Assembly: GCA_965222005.1 (NCBI GenBank)
Contig: OZ244935.1
Coordinates: 4,898,001 to 4,962,000, forward strand
Direction of reading: 5' to 3'
Length of the DNA: 64,000 nucleotides
Source of the DNA: CBDCTM01 sp965222005
GTDB lineage: Bacteria; Bacteroidota; Bacteroidia; Chitinophagales; Saprospiraceae
Of this stretch, positions 1-7,630 are shown piece by piece; the stretch's first letter is position 1; each line of letters starts with the position of its first letter. The notes beneath the pieces were generated by a model. It did no database searches and was not told the origin of the DNA. It was given only the letters and a program-made list of their open reading frames with translations. The position numbers and the translations under genes are program-made.

Positions 1-488
1 GATGCGCAGCTAAAAAGCAGGATGCTTACCCGCTCTAAAAGCAAGCGCTTCGCTCGTGCTTTTCTCCTTACACTTCCCGCTATCCTGTTTTTTTTAACGC
101 TGAGCCTCAAAGGCCGGAGGCGGGCTGGTCTGCTCATTGGCTCAGACAACATGAACCAGTTGCTTTTGTCTGTTCTAATTTTATTAAGCCTTGGTAGTGC
201 AATGTAGGGGAGGCTACAGGGAAAACATTTTTGCATGGAACGGGTGTTGAGGGTTGATGAATAGGTGATGTTACGGGGGCAAGTTATGGCTTACAGCAAA
301 GTGGTTTGTAGCAAATATCGATAAAAACATATTTTTATTTAGCCACATTTAAGTATTAACATTTCGTAATACGTTGATATACAGCTATGTAATTGTTTTT
401 TATAATATATTGATGTGAGTCCTGTTTTGAGGCTTCAGTCGCGGATCGCTCTTTAAGCCGGCACAGGTATAGCCTTGAATTTTCCTTC

Positions 489-540
489 TTTGTATCCCCG
501 CCTGCGGCAGCTAAACCGGACGGGCAGGCGGGGATACAAA
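489..540. repeat. Perfect 17-bp inverted repeat (REP-like hairpin)
   Basis: The arms at 489-505 and 524-540 are exact reverse complements (TTTGTATCCCCGCCTGC), separated by an 18-nt GC-rich loop. No T-run follows on either strand beyond the arm itself, so it looks more like a REP-type dispersed palindrome than a terminator. It lies in an intergenic region about 100 bp from the 638-730 MITE. Confidence 0.75.
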
Positions 541-637
541 ATTAGCAGAAGAGCAAGGCTGTATAGCTGTTTTTACTGAAGAGTATGAACTGATTTATCC
601 CGCTTTGCCTGGCAAAACTTTGTGGTTTGAAGTATAA

Positions 638-730
638 GAGCGTGTTTGGAATTTACCCTTCGGTGCATTAGAGCAAAATTTAATTTTACTACTACTGCTG
701 CTGCCAAAAGCAATTTCCAAACATGATCTC
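638..730. mobile_element. 93-bp MITE with IS5-type ends and TAA target duplication
   Basis: The left end reads GAGCGTGTTTGGAATTT (638-654). The right end, read inward, is GAGATCATGTTTGGAAATTG (730-711). TAA flanks both ends (635-637 and 731-733), as expected for the 3-bp TNA duplication of IS5-family (IS1031-type) transposition. The left end is almost identical to the left end of the complete IS5-family element at 35856 in this window, so that IS family is a plausible source of transposase. There is no coding capacity. Confidence 0.75.
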
Positions 731-746
731 TAAATCAGTTCAGCAT

Positions 747-2195
747 CTACAGATTTGATATTGGCTGTAGCCCCAGCCGCTCCTTTAGCTCTGCTGGAGA
801 TTTTATTATTCCGCCATCTTGCATACCAAACACATGGCCCGGTTGCTCCATTCGCCGGATTTTCTCAAAATCGAGCTGTTGATATTGTTCTTTGGAAAAG
901 ACGACCAATTGCTGGTCGGGCAGCAGGCAAAAGAAGCGCCCCCGATCATTGGGCAGCAAGTTGACCGCACTCCACACGGCTTTTGGAAATTTGATCACCG
1001 AGCGATTATTTTCAGTAATATATACCACCTCAGGCTCCGTCAGTTTTTCGTTTAGTTGAATCGGAAACCGAAAGTTGGCCTCCAGCTGAATGCTCTCCTC
1101 CATTTTGAGCAGTTTATCCCAATTGTAAATACCCAGTCGGTCGATCTCAAATTCCCGATAAACAGCCGCCATCAGCTTGAGGCGCTCCTCTTCCTCCTTT
1201 ATTTTAAGCATCGTAGCCTTGTAATTTCGTTTCCAGTCTTTCGGCGAAAAAGCAAAGAGGTCTTTGAGTGGCATCACCAAAGCGAGCTCTGTTTGAAATG
1301 CCTGGCTACTGTCTTTTGACACGATATCGAGCTGATAGCGCCTGCCTTTCAGCTCAGTCAGCACAGCCCGATAGCCCTCCGTCCAGCTGGGGAAGGGCTT
1401 CCGCTTTATCATCTTCCAAACCATCAAAGCCGCCGGCATTTTCTTTCCTTTCCAGTCCACAAACTGCCTGTTTTCCACATCCGTCCAGCCGATACCATAA
1501 GCAGCCATTCGGTTTTTGGTGTCTGTTTTATCATCCGCAGAAGGAATCTTGTCGCCCAGATACACATCGAGCAGGGCATCGAAGCTAAAACCGATGTACT
1601 TTCTGTTGAGCGGAAAAGGCATAGCGGGCTGCATTCGCCTGATTTTGCGGCGCTGTCGGTTTACTTCTTCATTTAGCATTGGCTGATTAGTCCCTAATTT
1701 GTCCCAACCTCTGGCCTCCTCATCGAGATAGAAAAAGTCGTAGTCGTCGCCAGGGGTTTGGGATGCCAGGCGGACCTGTAGCTGTTTATCCGTAGCCAAT
1801 TGCACTGCCTGGCCTGATTGTGAGGCCCGCAATTCGAAGGAGCCGGCCGTTTCGAGCTGGCCATTGCCATAGTGCATCGGGATGCCGGCCAGGAAGATGT
1901 CATCGGCGGTTTGAAATTCGCGGTATTGGCAAACCACCCTGCCGCTCACCGCCTGGCTATCGGCGGTGAGGAAAGCATTTGCGGGAATGCGGATGGTAGT
2001 GCCGGAGGGATGTTGGTAGGTAAAATCCTGATCCGGATCAAAGCTAAAGCTGCTAAATGCAGGATCGAATTGAGGTACAGGCGGTTGTACAAAGGGAGCT
2101 AATTGGGCAACTGGCTCGTGCTGTTGGCAGGCAGCAAATGTCATACATGCTACTGCCGCCATGCAGCAACACAGGTTTGCAACTGTTTTCATCAA
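747..2195 (-). CDS. Surface lipoprotein with Bacteroidota IPANAF-type beta domain
   Basis: This is a 482-residue protein. It starts with a hydrophobic, Cys-rich signal ending in TFAAC, a plausible lipobox, so it is probably anchored in the outer membrane. Residues about 50-150 contain the pattern FTYQHPSGTTIRIPANAF, then a YREF and a GIPMHY motif. I associate these with a widespread beta-sandwich module (ZU5-like) of uncharacterised Bacteroidota surface proteins. The remainder is not recognised. It lies 48 bp downstream of the SLT-like gene at 2244-2948 on the same strand, so the two probably form an operon. No catalytic motif was seen; the biochemical role is unknown. Confidence 0.6.
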   Translation of the reverse strand: MMKTVANLCCCMAAVACMTFAACQQHEPVAQLAPFVQPPVPQFDPAFSSFSFDPDQDFTYQHPSGTTIRIPANAFLTADSQAVSGRVVCQYREFQTADDIFLAGIPMHYGNGQLETAGSFELRASQSGQAVQLATDKQLQVRLASQTPGDDYDFFYLDEEARGWDKLGTNQPMLNEEVNRQRRKIRRMQPAMPFPLNRKYIGFSFDALLDVYLGDKIPSADDKTDTKNRMAAYGIGWTDVENRQFVDWKGKKMPAALMVWKMIKRKPFPSWTEGYRAVLTELKGRRYQLDIVSKDSSQAFQTELALVMPLKDLFAFSPKDWKRNYKATMLKIKEEEERLKLMAAVYREFEIDRLGIYNWDKLLKMEESIQLEANFRFPIQLNEKLTEPEVVYITENNRSVIKFPKAVWSAVNLLPNDRGRFFCLLPDQQLVVFSKEQYQQLDFEKIRRMEQPGHVFGMQDGGIIKSPAELKERLGLQPISNL

Positions 2196-2243
2196 AGTAG
2201 AGTTTAGGATGTGAACAATGGTAAACAGTGCTGCGAATAAGGA

Positions 2244-2948
2244 TTATTTTAAAAGAATGAATGGATAGATTTTTTCAAAAAAGTGCTTGCTCAAACTAGC
2301 ATAATTGTATTGCTCATTGCCAAATTGGTGGCCATACGGAAAGCTTCGCTTGTCGATCCACGATTCAATGTACTCGACGCCCTGCTGAATACCACAATTG
2401 TAAGCGGTAGCGAAAAAAGCCAGTTCGTCAAGCTCATCGCTGAAGTTCCCCTCTCCAAAGCAATGCTCCACCACCGCATCAAAAAGGCAGGCATACAGCA
2501 CTTGCCAGTTGAATTGTTTGAGGCGCCGGAGCCGCTCTGTACGTAGCTCGACAGCGGTTTGCTGTGGGTACCGGACGTAAGGAGCGTAACAACTGAGCAG
2601 CTCGGGGCTTTGCCGGATTTGATGCTCCAGCTCTTCCACAAAACTGGGTTTCATCTGAAACGGGCCAATGGAAAAATCGGCAGCCCGGCTGCCGTAGCGG
2701 CTGTACAATTGCTCCACTGCCACCGTTTCCAGCAGGTTGCGCAACAAATTGAAGCGAAGCAATTCCGGATACACAATGGCCAGCACACGTCCTTGCGGGC
2801 GCTCCAGTTTTTGAGTAATTGAATCGATAATCGGGAGGTGGGATTGAAGGAATCGGCTGGCTTGTTCAGATTCTTGCCTAAAGGCAGCAGGCTGTGCAAA
2901 TGACGCACACAACAGGCTGAAAATCAGCAACTTAAAGTACATTCCCAT
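2244..2948 (-). CDS. Exported protein with divergent lytic transglycosylase (SLT-like) fold
   Basis: The 234-residue protein has an N-terminal signal sequence ending near FAQPAAF. Three segments match the spacing of family GH23 soluble lytic transglycosylases: an acidic residue in YPELLRFN, then SIGPFQMKPSF (in place of the usual S-x-G-L-x-Q-x-x-P), and near the end ATAYNCG (the family's A-Y-N-x-G). This suggests a peptidoglycan-acting muramidase, but the catalytic Glu assignment is uncertain and the family is diverged. The start could be Met1 or Met3. It is first in an apparent two-gene minus-strand operon with the lipoprotein at 747-2195. It could be a non-catalytic relative. Confidence 0.5.
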   Translation of the reverse strand: MGMYFKLLIFSLLCASFAQPAAFRQESEQASRFLQSHLPIIDSITQKLERPQGRVLAIVYPELLRFNLLRNLLETVAVEQLYSRYGSRAADFSIGPFQMKPSFVEELEHQIRQSPELLSCYAPYVRYPQQTAVELRTERLRRLKQFNWQVLYACLFDAVVEHCFGEGNFSDELDELAFFATAYNCGIQQGVEYIESWIDKRSFPYGHQFGNEQYNYASLSKHFFEKIYPFILLK

Positions 2949-3054
2949 GAAATCATCACTTTATCAAGGTTCGGTGTAAAACCAATTTCGAGAAAGAGAT
3001 ATTGTGTTTTGTGCGGCTAATTTTTCAACTTCGGGCCGATTAAAGCCATCAAGC

Positions 3055-4215
3055 ATGCATCTCAGCGATATCCTGACTCATTTGGGTGAAAACCGCCAGC
3101 AATATTTTCGGGCCATTGCACCGCCCGTCATTCAGTCCAGCAATTTTGCGTTTGATGATCTCCAGCACTTTCGTCAAAGCTTTTCAGATGAACTGGAAAA
3201 TCATGTGTACAGCCGTGGGAACAATCCCACCGTAGCCATCCTTCGCCAAAAACTGGCTGCCCTGGAGGCTACCGAAGATGCGCTGGTATTGAGCAGCGGC
3301 AGTGCAGCCGTAGCAGCCGCCGTGATCGCCAATGTGCAGGCTGGTGATCATGTCGTTTGTGTAGAAGCGCCCTATAGCTGGACGCACTTCCTGCTCGTCA
3401 ATTTCCTGTCGCGCTTCGGGGTGAGCCATACATTTGTAGATGGCTGCGATCTTCAGGAAATCGAGTCAGCCATTCAGCCCAATACCCGGATACTTTATCT
3501 GGAAAGCCCCAACTCTATCACTTTTGAATTGCAGGATCTGGAAGCCTGCGGCCGACTGGCCCGGCAGCATGGCCTGGTTTCCATCATCGACAATAGCTAC
3601 TGCTCTCCTATTTTTCAGCAGCCTGCCCTCTATGGAATCGATATCGTTGTACATAGTGGCTCCAAATATCTGAATGGGCATAGTGATGTGGTAGTGGGGG
3701 CCATTTGCGGTTCCAAAGAAATGATCCGTAAAATCTTTCAATCGGAGCTGATGACGCTGGGCGCTATTATCGGGCCGCACGATGCAGCTTTGGTGATCCG
3801 TGGCTTGCGTACCCTGGAGCTGAGGCTTCAGCGCAGCTTTGAAAGTGTACAAAAGATCACCAAATGGCTGGCTGGGCACCCAAAAGTTGAGCAGGTTTTC
3901 TATCCCTTTGCTCCCGATTTTCCGCAGCTCAAGCTGGCCAAACGGCAGATGAAGGGCACAGGCGGGCTCTTTTCAGTTTTGCTAAAAGCGGAGCGGATGG
4001 AGCAGGTGGAGGCCTTCGTTCATCAGTTGCGCTACTTTTTGATGGCCGTCTCCTGGGGCGGGCACGAATCGTTGATTTTGCCATTTTGTGGCTTTTACCA
4101 TATCAAAGGCCGGGAGGATAGCAGCCGTTCTTGGCGCCTGGTCCGCTTCTACATTGGCCTGGAGGAAGCTGAATGGCTGCTAGCTGATTTGAAGCAGGCT
4201 TTGGAGGTTCTTTAG
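3055..4215 (+). CDS. Cys/Met-metabolism PLP-dependent lyase (cystathionine beta-lyase type)
   Basis: This is a fold-type I PLP enzyme of the Cys/Met metabolism family, about 386 residues from the preferred ATG at 3055. The longer frame from 3004 adds 17 residues that do not resemble the family. Recognisable elements are YSRGNNPT, the substrate/PLP loop, LSSGSAAVAAA, the PLP-phosphate region, DNSYCSPIFQQP with the pyridine-contacting Asp, and HSGSKYLNGHSD with the Schiff-base Lys. These fit cystathionine beta-lyase, or the related gamma-lyase/gamma-synthase; the exact reaction cannot be told from sequence. It acts in the cytoplasm in methionine/cysteine interconversion. It is a single gene, convergent with the oxidoreductase at 4228-4893 (12 bp apart). 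Confidence 0.85.
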   Translation: MHLSDILTHLGENRQQYFRAIAPPVIQSSNFAFDDLQHFRQSFSDELENHVYSRGNNPTVAILRQKLAALEATEDALVLSSGSAAVAAAVIANVQAGDHVVCVEAPYSWTHFLLVNFLSRFGVSHTFVDGCDLQEIESAIQPNTRILYLESPNSITFELQDLEACGRLARQHGLVSIIDNSYCSPIFQQPALYGIDIVVHSGSKYLNGHSDVVVGAICGSKEMIRKIFQSELMTLGAIIGPHDAALVIRGLRTLELRLQRSFESVQKITKWLAGHPKVEQVFYPFAPDFPQLKLAKRQMKGTGGLFSVLLKAERMEQVEAFVHQLRYFLMAVSWGGHESLILPFCGFYHIKGREDSSRSWRLVRFYIGLEEAEWLLADLKQALEVL

Positions 4216-4227
4216 ATGCATTAACTT

Positions 4228-4893
4228 TCAGCTGACAAAGGCTTTCATCTCCTCATTAGTAAATACCCTTGACGGGCTCTGTGCTGCCAGGCCAACGTTT
4301 ACCATTGCTTTTGCCAAATCCGTATCCGTGATTCCCATTTTCGGGAAAAACCTGAACATAAGCGCTCCGAGGGGTATGGCAAAATAGGTATATACCCACC
4401 CTGAAGGCTTTCTATGGCCAGTAGGGTGAATATAGCCGGGGCGGAAAATGTATTTCCGTGGAAAAGGAGTGGCATGGAGTAAATTCTCCGCCATTCCCTT
4501 GTATCTGACAAAGGCAACTCGACTACGCTCCGTGGTATCTGCCCCTTGTGCCCCGAAAAGGCAAAAGCTAAGATCGGGGCTGGTTTCGGCCAGGGTATCC
4601 GTTAAAGCTTTTTGGTAATTGCAGGTGATCTCAAAAAACTGCTTTTTTGATACTTGGTTTTGGTACACGCCCAGGCAGTAAATGCAGACATCGATATGGA
4701 CCAGTATGTCTTTGATAGGGGTAAAATCCAAGAAATTGCTATGGATGATCTCTTTCAGCTTTTCGTGCTTCAGGCCTGTTGTTCTCCGACCAATGGAAAT
4801 GACTTTGCCTACACGCTTATCTGCCAACAAATGACGAAGAGCAAACCCGCCTACCATCCCGGTGGCGCCTGTAATAAGGGTTGTTTTAGACAT
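4228..4893 (-). CDS. NAD(P)-binding SDR-like oxidoreductase
   Basis: This 221-residue cytoplasmic protein belongs to the atypical/extended short-chain dehydrogenase superfamily. The N-terminus has the Rossmann motif TGATGMVGG at about residues 7-15. Later segments (IYCLGVYQ, FGAQGADTTERSRVAFVRYKG, FRPGYIHPTG) fit the NAD(P)H-binding, HTATIP2/YbjT-like group of nucleoside-diphosphate-sugar epimerase relatives. A substrate cannot be assigned. The ATG at 4893-4891 directly abuts a 163-bp MITE (4895-5057), so its leader, ribosome-binding region and probably its promoter now come from the insertion. Confidence 0.75.
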   Translation of the reverse strand: MSKTTLITGATGMVGGFALRHLLADKRVGKVISIGRRTTGLKHEKLKEIIHSNFLDFTPIKDILVHIDVCIYCLGVYQNQVSKKQFFEITCNYQKALTDTLAETSPDLSFCLFGAQGADTTERSRVAFVRYKGMAENLLHATPFPRKYIFRPGYIHPTGHRKPSGWVYTYFAIPLGALMFRFFPKMGITDTDLAKAMVNVGLAAQSPSRVFTNEEMKAFVS

Positions 4894-4894
4894 A

Positions 4895-5057
4895 GAACTG
4901 ATTTAAACTTTTCTAATGGTTTACAGCTCCAGCCCTTATAGAACCTGACTTCTTTCCTTTTATCGTCCGTACCATACAGGTACGCACTCAAAAAGAGAAA
5001 TCGCCAGAACCTACAATGGCCAAGCCTCAACAACAATACAATAGTTTAAATCAGTTC
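4895..5057. mobile_element. 163-bp MITE with perfect 15-bp inverted ends and ATA duplication
   Basis: The left end GAACTGATTTAAACT (4895-4909) is the exact reverse complement of the right end at 5043-5057. ATA flanks it on both sides (4892-4894 and 5058-5060). The left ATA overlaps the start codon of the minus-strand SDR-like gene, so the element sits at position -1 of that gene. A short frame inside has no recognisable product. The remaining spacer to the plus-strand gene at 5218 is AT-rich with no further feature seen. Confidence 0.75.
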
Positions 5058-5217
5058 ATAGGGTTATTCTTATTTTATATAATTTTTTTCCACTATTTTA
5101 CCTTTCGATAAATTTAAGAAGCTCGAACTTTCGCAATTGCTTATTGAAAATTCATTACATTACAGCAGAAAACGAAGCTCCTATCCTATTTACTTGCAAT
5201 AGAAAAACTCCCAATAT

Positions 5218-5727
5218 ATGTTACGCAAAATACTTTTTTTGCTGATCGCCGTACTGCTGAACGGCTCACTTTGGGCTCAGAACACGGAGGAAGTGCTGGT
5301 GGCAAAAGATATTTCCGCCTATTCCAAATCTGCCAAAAATAAGGATTATCAGGCCGTCCACAACGCAATCCTCGACTATGTAGAGGGGCTTTATCTGGCC
5401 GACTCTACCCGTATTGAGCGCAGCGTACACCCTGATTTACACAAGCGCGGTTTTTGGTTTTCGCCAGAGGACAAGGTATATAAAGACAATCTGGACATGA
5501 CCTATGAGCAATTGGTGAACCTGGCGGCAAGGTGGAACAAAAGTGGAAAGCGGGCCAATGAGCAGAGCCCCAAGTTGATTGAAATTTTTGAGGTAACGGA
5601 CAAAACAGCCTCTGCAAAGCTAACTGCCGAATGGGGGATGGATTATTTCCACCTCGCCAAAATTGAGGGCCGATGGTATATCATGAATGTGCTTTGGCAA
5701 TCGATCGTTGCGCCGCGCCTCGATTAA
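5218..5727 (+). CDS. Exported NTF2-like / putative lumazine-binding family protein
   Basis: The 169-residue protein has a clean signal peptide ending GSLWAQ (about residue 21). The mature part matches the small cone-shaped NTF2-like fold annotated as putative lumazine-binding: AILDYVEGLYLADSTRIERSVHPDLHKRGF near the start of the domain (split here by the typical DYVEG and LHKR motifs), TASAKLTAEWGMDYFHLAKI, and GRWYIMNVLW at the end. Members are periplasmic and functionally poorly characterised. It is convergent with the globin gene, with only one base between the two stop codons. Confidence 0.75.
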   Translation: MLRKILFLLIAVLLNGSLWAQNTEEVLVAKDISAYSKSAKNKDYQAVHNAILDYVEGLYLADSTRIERSVHPDLHKRGFWFSPEDKVYKDNLDMTYEQLVNLAARWNKSGKRANEQSPKLIEIFEVTDKTASAKLTAEWGMDYFHLAKIEGRWYIMNVLWQSIVAPRLD

Positions 5728-5728
5728 A

Positions 5729-6157
5729 TCAGGCTACAAAGCCTTCCTCTCTGCTCTGCGCAATTTTGAAGCGCATCAACTGCTTCATCAGCTGCACACG
5801 CCGCTTGGCATCTTCTGCCACAGGCCCTTTGAACAGCTCATCTACGGTGGTGTTGAACAGGTATTGCCATCGTTCGAAATGCTCCTTTTTCAGCGCATAC
5901 TTCGTATCCAGATCGATATGAACTTGCATCACATTCCCCTGATAGCGCCCCTTGTGAAGCAATACTGCCGACCAAAAGGTATAGAGCTTCGGCAAATGAG
6001 AGGACAGGTCAATTTTGGCCACCTCTGTAAAGAGGAAGCCAATCTGCTCATCTGTCAGCGCTTTTTCATAAAAGGTCCGAATCAGCTTTTCAATGTCGGC
6101 CTCTGTGCGAATATCCGTTTCCATAGGTGGTATATTTTCAGACAATTGATCCATCAA
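5729..6157 (-). CDS. Group III truncated hemoglobin
   Basis: The 142-residue protein matches group III (P) truncated globins. It carries LIRTFYEKAL (B-helix, Tyr30 at the B10 position), YTFWSAVLLHKGRYQGN, and YALKKEHFERW with the proximal (F8) His at about residue 93. It should bind heme b in the cytoplasm and react with O2, NO or peroxide; group III globins often accompany microaerobic metabolism. The gene is followed upstream (37 bp away) by gpsA on the same strand, so the order gpsA then globin suggests co-transcription. Three in-frame Met codons at the N-terminus leave the start uncertain by up to 11 residues. Confidence 0.88.
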   Translation of the reverse strand: MMDQLSENIPPMETDIRTEADIEKLIRTFYEKALTDEQIGFLFTEVAKIDLSSHLPKLYTFWSAVLLHKGRYQGNVMQVHIDLDTKYALKKEHFERWQYLFNTTVDELFKGPVAEDAKRRVQLMKQLMRFKIAQSREEGFVA

Positions 6158-6193
6158 ATTTGCTGGAGAAGCCGTTATTAGCCCTCCTGAAAA

Positions 6194-7252
6194 TTACAAA
6201 AAATCAACATCTACTGCATAAGGGTAATTCATCAAATAGTTCAAAGCTTTTGAAATATTGAAGCCTTCAAATACCACACTGTACAGCATTTCAATGATTG
6301 GGCTGTGCAATTTGTAGTGCTTGGCCAGTTGCCGCATGATCTGGATGGTTCGCACCCCTTCGGCCAGTTCAGGCATCAGATTATTAATCTCTTCCAGGCT
6401 TTTTCCCTCCGCCAACAAGCTGCCAAAAGTAAAGTTGCGACTCTTGGTACTGGTGGCTGTTGCGATCAAATCCCCAATTCCGGCAGTGCCAATAAAAGCT
6501 TTGCTGGTAGAACCCATCGCCTTCCCCAAATTGACCATCTCCACCAAGCCACGAGTGATGAGCAGTGCCTGAATATTTTTACCCATGCCCAGCCCGGCTA
6601 ATATGCCCGAACCAATGGCCACTGCGTTTTTCATAGCACCCGCCAATTCGGCGCCCAGCAATTCAAAGGAACCAAAAACGTGAAACTTTTTACTGTCCAG
6701 CACTTTTCTTCCGGCCTTAATCACCTCTTTGAATCGGCTGCCAATGACGGTAGCTGCCGGTTGGCCAGCCAGAATTTCCGCTGAAAGATTGGGGCCACTA
6801 AGGCACCCCACCCGCTCCACTACGCTCTCCTGACGGATCACTTCACTCATGGTGTGTACATCACTACGGTCGATGTTACGCTCAGTCAGTGGGCCCATAT
6901 CCGTACTGCCGCTTATGTCAAATCCTTTGGTGCCGTGAATCAGTATATGATAGGGGCGCAAAAAAGGAGACAGGCTTTGCATCATTGCCCTAAAATTCAC
7001 CGAGGGGACAATGGGAAAGATCAGATTGCACGCACTGGCAACCTCTTCCAGAGAATCGGTAGCCCGTATTTTGGTGGACAACTTTACCTCCCGAAGGCTG
7101 TGTTCGTGGTTGACAGCAGCTACCAATTGGGCATTCCGGCTGTACAAAAGTACAGCTGTATTATAAGCCAAGAGATTGGAAATGGCTGTTCCAAAGCTGC
7201 CGGCTCCGATGACCCCTACGGGAAATTGCGATGTACTGCTGCTCAACTCCAA
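6194..7252 (-). CDS. gpsA: NAD(P)H-dependent glycerol-3-phosphate dehydrogenase
   Basis: GpsA reduces dihydroxyacetone phosphate to sn-glycerol 3-phosphate, the backbone of phospholipids. The 352-residue protein has the Rossmann motif VGVIGAGSFGTAI at the N-terminus, the IHGTKGFD block, VGCLSGPNLSAEILAGQP, the catalytic-lysine region GAMKNAVAIGSGIL, and the C-terminal GTAGIGDLIATATS block. The length is close to the usual 330-350. It lies 36 bp upstream of the globin gene on the same strand. The start at 7252 leaves ten residues before the beta-strand, normal for the family. Confidence 0.93.
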   Translation of the reverse strand: MELSSSTSQFPVGVIGAGSFGTAISNLLAYNTAVLLYSRNAQLVAAVNHEHSLREVKLSTKIRATDSLEEVASACNLIFPIVPSVNFRAMMQSLSPFLRPYHILIHGTKGFDISGSTDMGPLTERNIDRSDVHTMSEVIRQESVVERVGCLSGPNLSAEILAGQPAATVIGSRFKEVIKAGRKVLDSKKFHVFGSFELLGAELAGAMKNAVAIGSGILAGLGMGKNIQALLITRGLVEMVNLGKAMGSTSKAFIGTAGIGDLIATATSTKSRNFTFGSLLAEGKSLEEINNLMPELAEGVRTIQIMRQLAKHYKLHSPIIEMLYSVVFEGFNISKALNYLMNYPYAVDVDFL

Positions 7253-7463
7253 ATGGGTTTATAATAGTAATGGCCGCAATTTTACTACTTTTCCCCTGAA
7301 CTATTGTGCATATCAAAGGGAATTATGTGCCAGGGGACCAGAAAAATTTAAGGCAGTGCGTTAAAGATAAGGCTGCGCTACTTGTCAAATGGCCAGACTG
7401 TCTGAAAGTTAAAAGTTTCAACATCTGAGTTCTGCCGTCTCAAAAAAGAAAGCCTTACATTTA

Positions 7464-7563
7464 TAGCTCAGGCGCCTGATGAGTGATAGCGAATCCCAAT
7501 TGCCTGTGCTATATAGCGCGAAAGGATTGAGTGTGATTTATCACTCCCGAACCGCCAGCAGTA
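7464..7563. mobile_element. 100-bp MITE, copy 1 (TA-target type)
   Basis: This element matches, in inverted orientation, a second 100-bp copy at 41707-41806 with about 90 percent identity. Its ends are TAGCTCAGGCG and, read inward from the other side, TACTGCTGGCGG, which are imperfect inverted repeats. Internal palindromes include GTGATTTATCAC. TA precedes it, but TG rather than TA follows. It lies in the 378-bp gap between gpsA and the hydrolase gene; the rest of that gap (7253-7463, 7564-7630) shows only a 7-bp inverted repeat TCCCCTG/CAGGGGA at 7292/7331. Confidence 0.65.
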
Positions 7564-7630
7564 TGATGCACCATCAAATTTTAGTCTCTTTGTTTACCAG
7601 CATGACGATAAAATCCATCATTTCATCGTT

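Larger units (their letters stand above)
1..746. other. Gene-free stretch with two small repeats
   Basis: I see no convincing gene here. A 61-codon open frame at 22-207 has no recognisable motif or good start context. The stretch does hold a perfect 17-bp inverted repeat (489-540) and a 93-bp miniature transposon (638-730), both listed separately. The rest is AT-rich spacer without a recognisable promoter for the minus-strand gene that ends at 747. Confidence 0.6.

Noticed and set aside
22..207. 61-codon plus-strand frame with a hydrophobic middle
   Set aside because: No recognisable motif, no promoter and no homologous pattern; it reads like chance in AT-rich spacer.
3004..3054. 17-residue N-terminal extension of the PLP lyase
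   Set aside because: It does not resemble the family, whose homology starts a few residues after the ATG at 3055.
4851..5036. Minus-strand frame overlapping the MITE and the start of the SDR-like gene
   Set aside because: It spans the MITE boundary and the start codon of a well-supported gene; no family signal.
7470..7510. CTGATGAG followed by CGAA in the 100-bp MITE, recalling a hammerhead ribozyme core
   Set aside because: Stem II would have a single pair, the GAAA is GAAT, and no cleavage-site stem fits. The match is chance.
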